Source: an uncultured Phocaeicola sp. (GTDB lineage Bacteria > Bacteroidota > Bacteroidia > Bacteroidales > Bacteroidaceae). Taken from it: a stretch of DNA of 59,301 nt. The position numbers and the translations under genes are program-made. The DNA lies in NCBI GenBank assembly GCA_944320855.1, contig CALUJF010000015.1, positions 1 to 59,301 on the forward strand, in the 5' to 3' direction. This document shows, one piece after another, positions 1-8,412 of the stretch (its first letter is position 1; each line of letters opens with the position of its first letter). The notes under the pieces were generated by a model, which saw only the letters and a program-made list of their open reading frames with translations, ran no database searches and had not been told where the DNA came from.

Positions 1-19
1 CAACGATACTGAATACTAA

Positions 20-256
20 CTGGGGAGTGAACGGATATCACCGGAAATGCTGAACGGGTATCCGCCGGAATATGCAGTCATCACAATAGTATTCAATTCA
101 TTGGAAATACCGGTACTGTCAAATATACCAGACAGCTCCATACCAAACGTACTACCATTCGTTGACAACATAAATGAAATCCTTGTCCCCTTACAAAGCG
201 TAGAAGAATACAAAAACAGGCTTACTTCGTATGCCAATAAGATAAAAGGGATATAA
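20..256 (+). pseudogene. Unidentified reading frame, possibly the 3' remnant of a gene
   Basis: An open frame runs from just after a TAA at 17-19 to a TAA at 254-256. The first ATG is at 47, which would give 69 residues. Codon use (gaa, aac, ata, gta) and the charged end EEYKNRLTSYANKIKGI look like real coding sequence, and a hairpin follows the stop. The sequence before 20 is open in another frame (3-50), so this could be a frameshifted gene end. I do not recognise the family. The opposite-strand frame over the same bases is less likely because it would have to encode the hairpin at 268-300. Confidence 0.25.
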
Positions 257-267
257 TTTACATCAAT

Positions 268-304
268 CAGGCTGTTATGGAATAAATTCATAACGGCCTG
301 TTTC
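268..304 (+). terminator. Hairpin downstream of the left-edge frame
   Basis: CAGGCTGTTATG (268-279) pairs with CATAACGGCCTG (289-300), with one G-T wobble and a 9-nt loop, followed by a short T stretch. The position just after the stop at 256 suits a plus-strand terminator, though the T tract is weak. Confidence 0.5.
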
Positions 305-314
305 ATAAAAATCT

Positions 315-349
315 ATAAAAAAGAGGAATCCAATATATAGACTCCTCTT
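315..349 (-). terminator. Terminator of the susCD-protease operon
   Basis: Read on the minus strand, AAGAGGA (349-343) pairs with TCCTCTT (327-321), and the stem runs straight into a T tract (322-317). It lies about 55 nt after the stop of the last gene of the minus-strand operon. Confidence 0.7.
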
Positions 350-405
350 GTCACAAGGCCAAAGTAATATGTTGAATTAAACAGTGACCTATATTTATCT
401 TTAAA

Positions 406-873
406 TTAAAGACTTCTTGAACCGGCAAGAACCTCCGCCGGTATTTCAGCACATCTGGTATAAACAGATACATCCTCCGCATTATCCTTTACAGTCCATT
501 TCATAGTTTCATCTGTCATTTCAGAAACTATATATTCATTCCATGGATCATGCGAGAAATCATATTCTCCTGTCAGGACATATCCCAATTCGTCATCTTC
601 GGTTATTTCGAATGTTCCTGTTGACTTATGAGAGTACATACTACCCATATTATCATACATTTCGAAAGTATGTTCTTTACGGTTAAATGTTATATACACA
701 TACTGGCCTTCTTCCAAAGCCTTTCCATTAAGCTCTGTAAGCATCCATGTTCCGTTAATTGTTGCATAATTAACAGTCTCATATACCACAGGTTCTTCAT
801 TATCCTTATTGCAAGCCATAAAGCCTACAGCAAACATAATAAATAATGCTGTTTTAAAAATCAATTTTATCAT
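406..873 (-). CDS. Small lipocalin-like surface lipoprotein
   Basis: A 155-residue lipoprotein: a hydrophobic signal ends in a lipobox with Cys21, followed at once by acidic residues (CNKDNEEP), as in Bacteroides lipoproteins sent to the cell surface. The mature part has a GTW start and a run of short beta-strand-like segments, which resembles small lipocalin-like (calycin) lipoproteins of Bacteroidetes; this is fold-level recognition only. No catalytic motif is visible. It is the last gene of the SusCD-protease operon, 30 nt after the DUF1573 gene. The role is unknown; binding a small ligand or blocking a protease would fit the context but is inference. Confidence 0.7.
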   Translation of the reverse strand: MIKLIFKTALFIMFAVGFMACNKDNEEPVVYETVNYATINGTWMLTELNGKALEEGQYVYITFNRKEHTFEMYDNMGSMYSHKSTGTFEITEDDELGYVLTGEYDFSHDPWNEYIVSEMTDETMKWTVKDNAEDVSVYTRCAEIPAEVLAGSRSL

Positions 874-903
874 ATTTATGCAATTAAATCTGATTTAAAA
901 AGT

Positions 904-1704
904 TTAATCTACAAATTCCAGTTTCACATCAATCATCCTTTCAGAAGGACGCGCGTGAAGTCCGTCGAGCAAGACCTTATAAGTTTTATTTCCAATCGTT
1001 TTATCCGGAATGTTTCCTGTCAGTTCTATAACAAGATATCCCTCTTCCGATGGTTCAAGCACTTGTGGTTCTGTCCTAAGTGACATAAAATCAGGAAGAA
1101 ATCCTTTCATTGCAGTTACCTTCAACGGTTTGCTACCTGAATTTGCACAAGCTATTTTTTCTAATCTTCTTGAACCGTTCCTGACTCTTCCAAAATTGAA
1201 CGTTTTGCTTCTAAGTTTCAGTTCTCCCATCGTAACTCTATAATCTTTCCATAGCTTTGCAGAAGGAGTCACCTCTCCATTAACAGTCAATATAGCAACT
1301 GGTGTTTTTTCAGATAAATCCGAATAGACAAACGCCCTCAGGAATGCCTTACCCGGATGTCCGAACGGATTAAAAACCAACAAAATTTCAGCATCATCTC
1401 CAGGTTTGACAACCGGATTATTTATCTTTGCTTCCGTACATCCACATGTAGTGGAAATCTTTGTAATCACAATTTGCCTGTCGCTTACATTTCTGCATTT
1501 GAAAGAAAAACTCAAAGGTTTGTCATCTTCCGACATAATACCTGCATTTATCTCTACCGCATCAAATCTCAGCAAATCCTTGTTGCCGACAAGAAGTCGC
1601 GGATTCATGATACTGTCAAGTTCATCTTTCGTATATACTTTCTGTGGAAAAACAGTTTCCACAGAAAGTATAAATGACAATATAAAGATAAATACAATCC
1701 TCAT
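904..1704 (-). CDS. DUF1573 domain secreted protein
   Basis: A 266-residue protein with a cleavable-looking signal (about residues 1-20, no lipobox Cys). The DUF1573 signature is clear: TTCGCTEAKI, then VVKPGDDAEILLVFNP and the GHPGKAF turn. DUF1573 is an immunoglobulin-like ASH/MSP-type fold common in Bacteroidetes; its molecular role is not established. A second Ig-like segment covers the C-terminal third (NFGRVRNGSRRLEKI onward). It is translated 7 nt after the protease stop, so co-expression is nearly certain. It may be a periplasmic or outer-membrane accessory of the protease/importer; that is inference. Confidence 0.85.
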   Translation of the reverse strand: MRIVFIFILSFILSVETVFPQKVYTKDELDSIMNPRLLVGNKDLLRFDAVEINAGIMSEDDKPLSFSFKCRNVSDRQIVITKISTTCGCTEAKINNPVVKPGDDAEILLVFNPFGHPGKAFLRAFVYSDLSEKTPVAILTVNGEVTPSAKLWKDYRVTMGELKLRSKTFNFGRVRNGSRRLEKIACANSGSKPLKVTAMKGFLPDFMSLRTEPQVLEPSEEGYLVIELTGNIPDKTIGNKTYKVLLDGLHARPSERMIDVKLEFVD

Positions 1705-1711
1705 ATCAGAA

Positions 1712-3802
1712 TTACATCCATCCGTTACCGGATGATTTTCTTACTGTTATTACAAATTCCTGAGTATTACCGTTACTGTCGGTCACTGAAGCCTTTGTTG
1801 TTCCCACAGCAGTTCCTGTAACTTTAAGAGAATTACCCTCAAGGGCTACAGCAGCTATATTACTATCAACAACATCATACGATGATGCGGTAACGCCATC
1901 TTTATATATGCGCGACAGGTTTACAGTATAACTTTCTCCGACACCGACATATACATTAGGAACTTTCATAGGCTGTGCTCCATACTCATTACCGTCAATC
2001 TTGTCCAACAGTATTTTTGCGTCTATCAGTCCACCTATTTTGCCTTTATAGTTTGGCAGGTCCATAGTCATGTGTATTGCAGATTCTCCAAATGAAGCCC
2101 ATCCATACCAATAAGATTTAGGCTTATTCAGTTTATCGTCCAACGATTCAACTGAATTCAGCAACATCTCCTTAAAATCTTCAGCACGGTAATGTTTACG
2201 CTGCTGTGCCGCATACGACAAGCCCAATGCGGCTACACCTGAAATATGAGGACAAGCCATTGATGTTCCTTCCATGTATCCATAGCCGCTCTTGACATCT
2301 TCAGTCGAAGATATATCACCATCGCTTAAAGCAAAAGCCGGCATTGTGGAAAGTATAAGAGCCTTATCATTCTTTGTACCTTCACCATCACCACCGGGAG
2401 CTGTAATCATGTTTTTGCTTCCGCTCGGTGTACTGTAGTTTGAATATGGTGCAGGGGTTCCGTCAGGACCTATTGATGCTACACATATAAAATCCTTATA
2501 CGCTCCAGGATATGCAGCCATAGGCGCATATTCATTTCCTGCTGCAAAAATGATAAGACCACCCTCAATAGTTCCATTAGGATCACCAGCATAACGCATG
2601 AAGTATTCCATTACTTCCTTCTCCAGTATGCAAGTTTTTGCCCATTGTTCATCCGAAGTATATCCGGGTACATAACTATTCATATTTGCACGTCCTGAGT
2701 TATATCCCCAGCTACACTGCAATATAACAGCTCCGTTATCTGCCGCATATTTGATAGCTTTTGCCTCCATAAGGAATGTAGATCCGGCATTTCCCGCAAA
2801 AATCTGTAATGACATGATTTTTACTCCATCACCTTCACCTGTTGAACCACCTGCAATACCGCACACACCTTTACCGTTATTATTAACGGCTGCAATCGTT
2901 CCTGCCACGTGTGTACCATGTCCCATATCATTTATGTCAGAATATGTAATAAGTCCGCAATCGGTAACAAAGTTATATCCATGACGGTCGCCGGCATAAC
3001 CGTTACCATCGTTATCTTCTTTGCCACCTAATGTTTCATTTGGATTAGTCCACATGTTTGCAGCCAAATCCTCATGGTCGTACATCACACCTTCATCCAT
3101 CACAGCAACAATGATTGAAGGATCGCCTGTACATTTTGTCCATGCTTCTTCGCAATTAACATCCATTGCTGCAACTGCCTCTGTCACTTGCTCTTCATTT
3201 TCCGGATCTGTAACGTCAAGAATCGTACCATCATTTATATAGCTCCACTGAAGTTTCAAATGAGGATCGTCAAATCTTGTACTAACACCGTTTCTTGACA
3301 TAACCACAGGTTCCACAGCCTTTGCTTTCTTGGCTGTACTGTAAGCGCGCTTTATTTCATGGTTATATTGCACTGCTGCGACTTCTGCAAGTTTCGACAT
3401 ATCCTGTGCCACTTTCTGCACATCCATTTTCTCATCGAACTTTACAAGATACCACAAGTGAAGTCCGCTCTCGCGTGTACGTGCCTCGTTGCGTTTATCA
3501 ACAGGGAATACACGCTCAAACTTATATGCTCCGGCAATGTCAAGCACCTCGTCAACCGAAGGTATTGAAGAGCGTGAAGCGTTTCCGCTTCTGCTCAGGG
3601 CACCGGCATTGTCAAGAATATCCTCCACTTCCGGTTTGAACTTTACAAAAAGTTCACCGTTTACAACGTCCTGCGGCACATTTATTACTGCCGCATTTCC
3701 GTTGTCTCCTCCGTTCGATTCGGAAATAATCATTTCCGAATCGTTACAAGAGAATAGTAATAACGCGCATAAAAGCGTCGATAACATATATTTTTTTCTC
3801 AT
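1712..3802 (-). CDS. Surface lipoprotein subtilisin-like (S8) serine protease
   Basis: A 696-residue lipoprotein (lipobox Cys19). Residues about 43-150 look like a fervidolysin-type propeptide (GELFVKFKPEVEDI, then HLWYLVKF). The S8 catalytic core has all three residues: Asp236 in AVMDEGV, His295 in DMGHGTHVAG and Ser514 in GTSMACPHISG. The last 80 or so residues form a BIG2-like bacterial Ig domain (SLKVTGTAVGTTKASV). The propeptide and complete triad indicate an active, self-processing endopeptidase on the outer membrane. It lies 30 nt after an LRR lipoprotein gene and 7 nt before a DUF1573 gene, inside a SusCD operon with no glycan enzymes. The natural inference is that it makes peptides for the SusCD importer. 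Confidence 0.93.
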   Translation of the reverse strand: MRKKYMLSTLLCALLLFSCNDSEMIISESNGGDNGNAAVINVPQDVVNGELFVKFKPEVEDILDNAGALSRSGNASRSSIPSVDEVLDIAGAYKFERVFPVDKRNEARTRESGLHLWYLVKFDEKMDVQKVAQDMSKLAEVAAVQYNHEIKRAYSTAKKAKAVEPVVMSRNGVSTRFDDPHLKLQWSYINDGTILDVTDPENEEQVTEAVAAMDVNCEEAWTKCTGDPSIIVAVMDEGVMYDHEDLAANMWTNPNETLGGKEDNDGNGYAGDRHGYNFVTDCGLITYSDINDMGHGTHVAGTIAAVNNNGKGVCGIAGGSTGEGDGVKIMSLQIFAGNAGSTFLMEAKAIKYAADNGAVILQCSWGYNSGRANMNSYVPGYTSDEQWAKTCILEKEVMEYFMRYAGDPNGTIEGGLIIFAAGNEYAPMAAYPGAYKDFICVASIGPDGTPAPYSNYSTPSGSKNMITAPGGDGEGTKNDKALILSTMPAFALSDGDISSTEDVKSGYGYMEGTSMACPHISGVAALGLSYAAQQRKHYRAEDFKEMLLNSVESLDDKLNKPKSYWYGWASFGESAIHMTMDLPNYKGKIGGLIDAKILLDKIDGNEYGAQPMKVPNVYVGVGESYTVNLSRIYKDGVTASSYDVVDSNIAAVALEGNSLKVTGTAVGTTKASVTDSNGNTQEFVITVRKSSGNGWM

Positions 3803-3832
3803 ATTTCTACATTAAAATTACTTACGTTCAAT

Positions 3833-5737
3833 TTACTCACCAGTAGTTGTATCTGAAGAATCACCGTCACCGGTACTATCACCTCCATCAGTACCTCCTC
3901 CGGTCTGTCCGCCCTCATCAGAAGAGTCATCTTCATCATTGTTTGGCAATAGTTTAGGATAAAGGTCATAATAGCTATACTGGAAATCTTCTCCAAGATT
4001 TGAGTAATTACTCAAACTTGTAGGTTCAGCATCGAAACCAGCCTTCATACCTGCAGAATTGATAGCTCCAGTCTCCTGAGTGAATATCATTGAATACGGA
4101 TTCCAGAATGCCAGATATGGATGATAAAGTATCCACTTAGGCAGTTTTCCGGTAAGGAAGCACAAGTTTAGTGACAATGATTTCATCTTTGGCCATACAC
4201 GAGGAGCACCACTGTGTGCCAAAAGATACTTATCGGCTTGGGCACTAATAGTATCTTTATTAGCAGCACCATCAATGTAATCTTGAGTATACCTTGGGAA
4301 TGCAGGATCGGCAAGCAAATCCTCATCAGAAGGAAGTTCACCTTCAAGCAGATTTAGAGCCAAAGACAATTCCTCAAGATCTTCCCATTTCAAAAGATTC
4401 ATGAAGAAATCTTTATTGGTATGCTCAGGTAATGCACTTTCTATTTCATCATTACCGAATCCTGTGTACCATCTGAAACCTACGGTATCTGTTTCAACAG
4501 TTGTCAGATCCTTTGTCGTATCAAAACGATTAATCTTATTAAGTCGAAGAGTCTTAAGTTTAGTGAAATTATCAGGATTAATAACACTCAATTTATTATA
4601 CTCAAAGTTATTACTGCTCAAATCCAACAACTCAAGAGTACTTCCAAGTTTAGCGAAATCTGCCGGCAATGTATTCAATCCATATGCGCTAATAGTAAGT
4701 TCTTTCAGATTTCCGTCAGCCAATTCACAAATTTCAGGACCAAGCTCAATACTCTTTAAGAATGTATTGGTATTTCCTGAGAAATATATGGATTTTGCAG
4801 TCTTAAGATACTTAATCTGGTAAGGCAAAGACTCGTAAGTCCCGAACAAACGGAACTGTACAGATTTTACACGTCCTATCAACCCTTCCTTACCAGGTTT
4901 CTGAGTTTCCGGATCTGTAGCTTTCCAGAGTTCAACTCCCTCCCAATACATCATGTTCTCACTTGAATCCCAACCCAGCATACCATTCATGCTTTCATAA
5001 ATTGCAAGAATGGCAAGCGAGTCGCCTGCACGGTTATCCGTGATCTTTGGAGCAGATTTCTGTCTGAATTTCAAGACCAACGGATTTGCCACATTAGCAT
5101 CATCACCTTTAGGCTTAATGGTAACTGTAGCAGTTCGTTCACTTTCCTGAACATTAGTCAGCCAATCAAAACGTAAGTTAAAAGTGCGCGGACGATCTCC
5201 GTAATCATAATTTATGTCTCTCTTATTATATTTGAGCCATTCTGCACCACCAGCTTCATCAAAACTTACAACTACACCAAACTCTATATTAGCTGTAACT
5301 TTCAGGTCATAATAACGTTTGCCGTACTCTCCGCTATTGTCTATTAAAATCTCCTGATCGGCATTCTCCACGAATACGCCTTTCATATATCCGGTCTGGG
5401 TAATTTTGACAGTTTTAGTAGTACCACCTTCTGCCATATACATAATTTCAGCATAACGAGGTTCTGCAACTACAGAAGAGTCAACTTTTACTTCACACAA
5501 TGTAGAACCTACTCCGTTCGAAGGTAAGACCCTTACCCAGGTAGCATCTATTGTGGTCTGCCATTTGGCATCTCCACTCACTTGAATAGTTTCCACACCA
5601 CCGTTTTCCCCCATAGTAATTTCCTCTTTGTCTATAGAGAAACCGGAAGTCAATTCGTTTTCGTCCTTACAGGAATTAAATAGTGCCAATCCCAGGACAA
5701 ACAAACCTGTTATATAATATTTAAAATATTTATTCAT
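3833..5737 (-). CDS. BACON and leucine-rich-repeat surface lipoprotein with acidic Gly/Ser tail
   Basis: A 634-residue lipoprotein (Cys23, then KDENE). Residues about 32-115 are a BACON-type Ig domain (GGVETIQVSGDAKWQT, ending VKITQTG). A second beta domain follows, then the entry module typical of extracellular LRR proteins (SLAILAIYESMNG, then WEGVELW) and LRRs such as LELLDLSSNNFEYNKLS and LEELSLALNLLEGELP. The last 37 or so residues are almost only Asp, Ser, Gly, Thr and Glu, probably an unstructured tail. It includes SDTTTG, whose DTT fits the Bacteroides O-glycosylation pattern D-(S/T)-hydrophobic/T. Likely a surface protein-binding subunit; the ligand is unknown. Confidence 0.85.
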   Translation of the reverse strand: MNKYFKYYITGLFVLGLALFNSCKDENELTSGFSIDKEEITMGENGGVETIQVSGDAKWQTTIDATWVRVLPSNGVGSTLCEVKVDSSVVAEPRYAEIMYMAEGGTTKTVKITQTGYMKGVFVENADQEILIDNSGEYGKRYYDLKVTANIEFGVVVSFDEAGGAEWLKYNKRDINYDYGDRPRTFNLRFDWLTNVQESERTATVTIKPKGDDANVANPLVLKFRQKSAPKITDNRAGDSLAILAIYESMNGMLGWDSSENMMYWEGVELWKATDPETQKPGKEGLIGRVKSVQFRLFGTYESLPYQIKYLKTAKSIYFSGNTNTFLKSIELGPEICELADGNLKELTISAYGLNTLPADFAKLGSTLELLDLSSNNFEYNKLSVINPDNFTKLKTLRLNKINRFDTTKDLTTVETDTVGFRWYTGFGNDEIESALPEHTNKDFFMNLLKWEDLEELSLALNLLEGELPSDEDLLADPAFPRYTQDYIDGAANKDTISAQADKYLLAHSGAPRVWPKMKSLSLNLCFLTGKLPKWILYHPYLAFWNPYSMIFTQETGAINSAGMKAGFDAEPTSLSNYSNLGEDFQYSYYDLYPKLLPNNDEDDSSDEGGQTGGGTDGGDSTGDGDSSDTTTGE

Positions 5738-5760
5738 AATACTATAGTTTATTCATTACA

Positions 5761-8397
5761 CTACTCCAATTCCAAAGCATCACAACCACGTATATCCTGC
5801 GTAGCATCATATATTAGTGTATATATACCGGCTTTGATATAAGGACAAACATCCGAAACATTAAGTATGATATTAGGATTATCACTCACATCCAATGTAT
5901 TTATCAGATAAGATATTGTCTCTGTCTCAGGGACCTTTCCTATATCATTACCTCCCAAGAAGAGAGCACGCAATCCTATATGCTTAAATATTCCGGTAGG
6001 CCATTCACTATAAACCCTGTTACCTTCATTATCTCTCTGGTTTCTCAATGACAGTACAGTAAGATAAGAGATATTTGCGGCTCCCCACGGGAATGCCTTA
6101 AGCTGGTTACCGCTGATGTCAAGTCCATAGAGGAACGGTAAAGTCTTTCCGTCAAAGTCAGATGGTAGTTCTGTTAACCTGTTGTAAGTCAAATCCAATG
6201 TCGTAAGCAGATATGTCTTTTTCCCGTCCAGATCACCTTTTTTAAAGGTTTTAATCTTGTTTGCACTTAAATTCAGCACTGTAAGAGGAGAATTCTTTTC
6301 AAACAGACTGCTTGGGAAACTCTCAAGTTTATTTCCTGCCAAAGATAAATCCGACGTGTTTATTCCACCCATATTCTTCAATCCGTCGTCTGTAATTTTA
6401 TTGTAAGCGAAACTTACAGAAGCCATTGTGTAGATTGAATTAACATCAAACATATCAGGTATCCCTGTCAACTCATTATGAGAGAATGAAAGACTCTCCA
6501 CATCATCCATTCCGCAGAAAATGTTTTTACCACTACCATTATCGACAGTTTCTATTTCACTAATCTTGTTATAATCAAAATTTGCCTGAACAAGATTTAC
6601 ATCTTTACCAAATGCAGGAAGTCTTTCCAGCTTGTTATATATCAGGTCTATTTTTCCAAGCTTCTTCATTCCACTGATATCAGCAGGCAACTTGGAAATG
6701 TTGTTATATCCAAGATACATAATCTGAATCTTTTCCTTAGATTCACCTTTGGCCAATGCTTCTAATCCTTTATTAAATTCTTCAGAAGTCAACTGCTTAT
6801 TCATTGCCATATTCAGCTGGATAAGTTCCGGAAGTTTGGCAATCACTGATGGGAAAGTTTTCAATTCCGGGCAGTTGTAAATTTCCAAGTCTGTAAGAGC
6901 TGTAAGACCAGCAATACCCGGTTCTTCATCATTACCGGGTGTTGCTTCCGGAAGAGAAGTAATAGGAGCATTCGCAATATAAAGCACTTCCAGTTTTTTC
7001 AGTTTACCTATAGCAGGATCAATACCAGTAATACCGTTAGTCAATTCTCCCCAGTTTACATCCTTCGGAGAGATACCTTTACGCTCTGCCTTAGGTTTAT
7101 AAAGCCCTTTAATTTCCAAAGCCATCTTCAGCGGGTCTGAAAGTTCATCACGCAGGTCGTGCGACACAAAATTGTCCATATAGTCCGAACGTATCTTTGC
7201 CAATATATCAGGAGTAAGCTCGCCTTTCAGGCTGGTCAATGCGCTTTGATTGTCTGTTCCACCATATCCAAGAAGGTCATTATGTGTACCGAGCATAAGG
7301 GTTTGAAGCTCCGACAATTCACCTATTGCAGCCGGAACTTTATCCGTTGCACCAAACTCACCAAGATTAAGTGATATCACACGACCATTATTGTCAAGAC
7401 CCACGCCGGGCTGCTCGCCCCACATGTCTATGTCCTTGTTGAAATCCCAGTTTACGCCCTTAGGATAGCTCTGACCATTGTACGACCAGTTTGGTCCACC
7501 CATGGCTTCCCAAATTTCTTTAAGTGCAACATAATCAAGAATATTTTCTGCAGATTTAATAAGATTTACAGGAACATCTGCTTCAGTCTTCTGATTGTCA
7601 TATACAGTAAACTTGGTTTCTTTCAAAACATCATCATTAAAATACTGAATCGTTTTATTCCTGTCTTTTGCTTCATAAGATGTTATCTGATATGTACCTG
7701 TCTCAATAACAAGTAATGAATCTATTTCGCAAAAAGATGTACGGTTTCCATTCCCTTCTCCTGAGAAATCTTCTTTATACTCAACTTCCAAATCATTGAA
7801 AGTTTGGCTTCTATTTGTTTCAGTATTTTTTACAGTTATGTTTACTTTATAAATACTACTTAATGGATAGCTATCCTCATTACTTGTAGCAGCTCTGGAA
7901 TCAATGATATTCTTCACCAAACGGAACTGAACTGTACCTCTTCCAACGACATCAGCCAATAAATCCTGTACTATCAAAGTTCCACTTTCAACCTTGAAAA
8001 TTGTTTTTTCAGAAGGCTGACCAGCAAAAAGCTGATTCTCTGTCTTACCATATAAATAGTAACCATCTATAGTATATTCTCCAGGTTGTAGTTCAAGTTT
8101 GTCACTCCTTAATCCAAATTCAGCATTTTCCTCGTTATATGAATTAAGATTCAATGTCTGCGAAAAATTAAATTGATCATTACTCAACAATATTTTAATT
8201 TTCTTCGCATCGTTCAAGAAATCAAGTTGATTGATACCTGCACGGGAAACTCTCTGCTCACCGTAAGATGTTTCCTTATAAATCTTGAACTGAACATATC
8301 CACTGCCACCCTCTAAATTGTAACTTTCATCAGTACAACCAACTATAAAAAGTAACAATAAATATATATTTAGAATATTGAGTTTTTTAAGTTTCAT
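5761..8397 (-). CDS. DUF4458-like and leucine-rich-repeat surface lipoprotein
   Basis: An 878-residue lipoprotein (Cys21, then TDESYN). The N-terminal 250 residues form beta domains (GYVQFKIYKE start, YTIDGYYLYG) that resemble the DUF4458 regions found before LRRs in Bacteroides lipoproteins. Near residue 285 comes the LRR entry module (ALKEIWEAMGGPNWSYNGQ, VNWDFN), then a long LRR array with units such as LGKIDLIYNKLERLPAF, LSLAGNKLESFPSSLF and LTTLDLTYNRLTELPSDF. LRR surfaces usually bind proteins. Together with the next gene it makes a paralogous pair of LRR binders between the SusCD importer and the protease. Confidence 0.88.
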   Translation of the reverse strand: MKLKKLNILNIYLLLLFIVGCTDESYNLEGGSGYVQFKIYKETSYGEQRVSRAGINQLDFLNDAKKIKILLSNDQFNFSQTLNLNSYNEENAEFGLRSDKLELQPGEYTIDGYYLYGKTENQLFAGQPSEKTIFKVESGTLIVQDLLADVVGRGTVQFRLVKNIIDSRAATSNEDSYPLSSIYKVNITVKNTETNRSQTFNDLEVEYKEDFSGEGNGNRTSFCEIDSLLVIETGTYQITSYEAKDRNKTIQYFNDDVLKETKFTVYDNQKTEADVPVNLIKSAENILDYVALKEIWEAMGGPNWSYNGQSYPKGVNWDFNKDIDMWGEQPGVGLDNNGRVISLNLGEFGATDKVPAAIGELSELQTLMLGTHNDLLGYGGTDNQSALTSLKGELTPDILAKIRSDYMDNFVSHDLRDELSDPLKMALEIKGLYKPKAERKGISPKDVNWGELTNGITGIDPAIGKLKKLEVLYIANAPITSLPEATPGNDEEPGIAGLTALTDLEIYNCPELKTFPSVIAKLPELIQLNMAMNKQLTSEEFNKGLEALAKGESKEKIQIMYLGYNNISKLPADISGMKKLGKIDLIYNKLERLPAFGKDVNLVQANFDYNKISEIETVDNGSGKNIFCGMDDVESLSFSHNELTGIPDMFDVNSIYTMASVSFAYNKITDDGLKNMGGINTSDLSLAGNKLESFPSSLFEKNSPLTVLNLSANKIKTFKKGDLDGKKTYLLTTLDLTYNRLTELPSDFDGKTLPFLYGLDISGNQLKAFPWGAANISYLTVLSLRNQRDNEGNRVYSEWPTGIFKHIGLRALFLGGNDIGKVPETETISYLINTLDVSDNPNIILNVSDVCPYIKAGIYTLIYDATQDIRGCDALELE

Positions 8398-8412
8398 TAT
8401 TTTACAATTTTA

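Noticed and set aside
16-306. 96-residue minus-strand frame at the left edge
   Set aside because: It would encode the hairpin at 268-300, has no sensible N-terminus and runs opposite to the better-looking plus-strand frame.
1357-1735. Plus-strand frames of 100 or so residues opposite the DUF1573 and protease genes
   Set aside because: They are antisense to well-recognised genes, show no family pattern and have biased composition typical of reverse frames.
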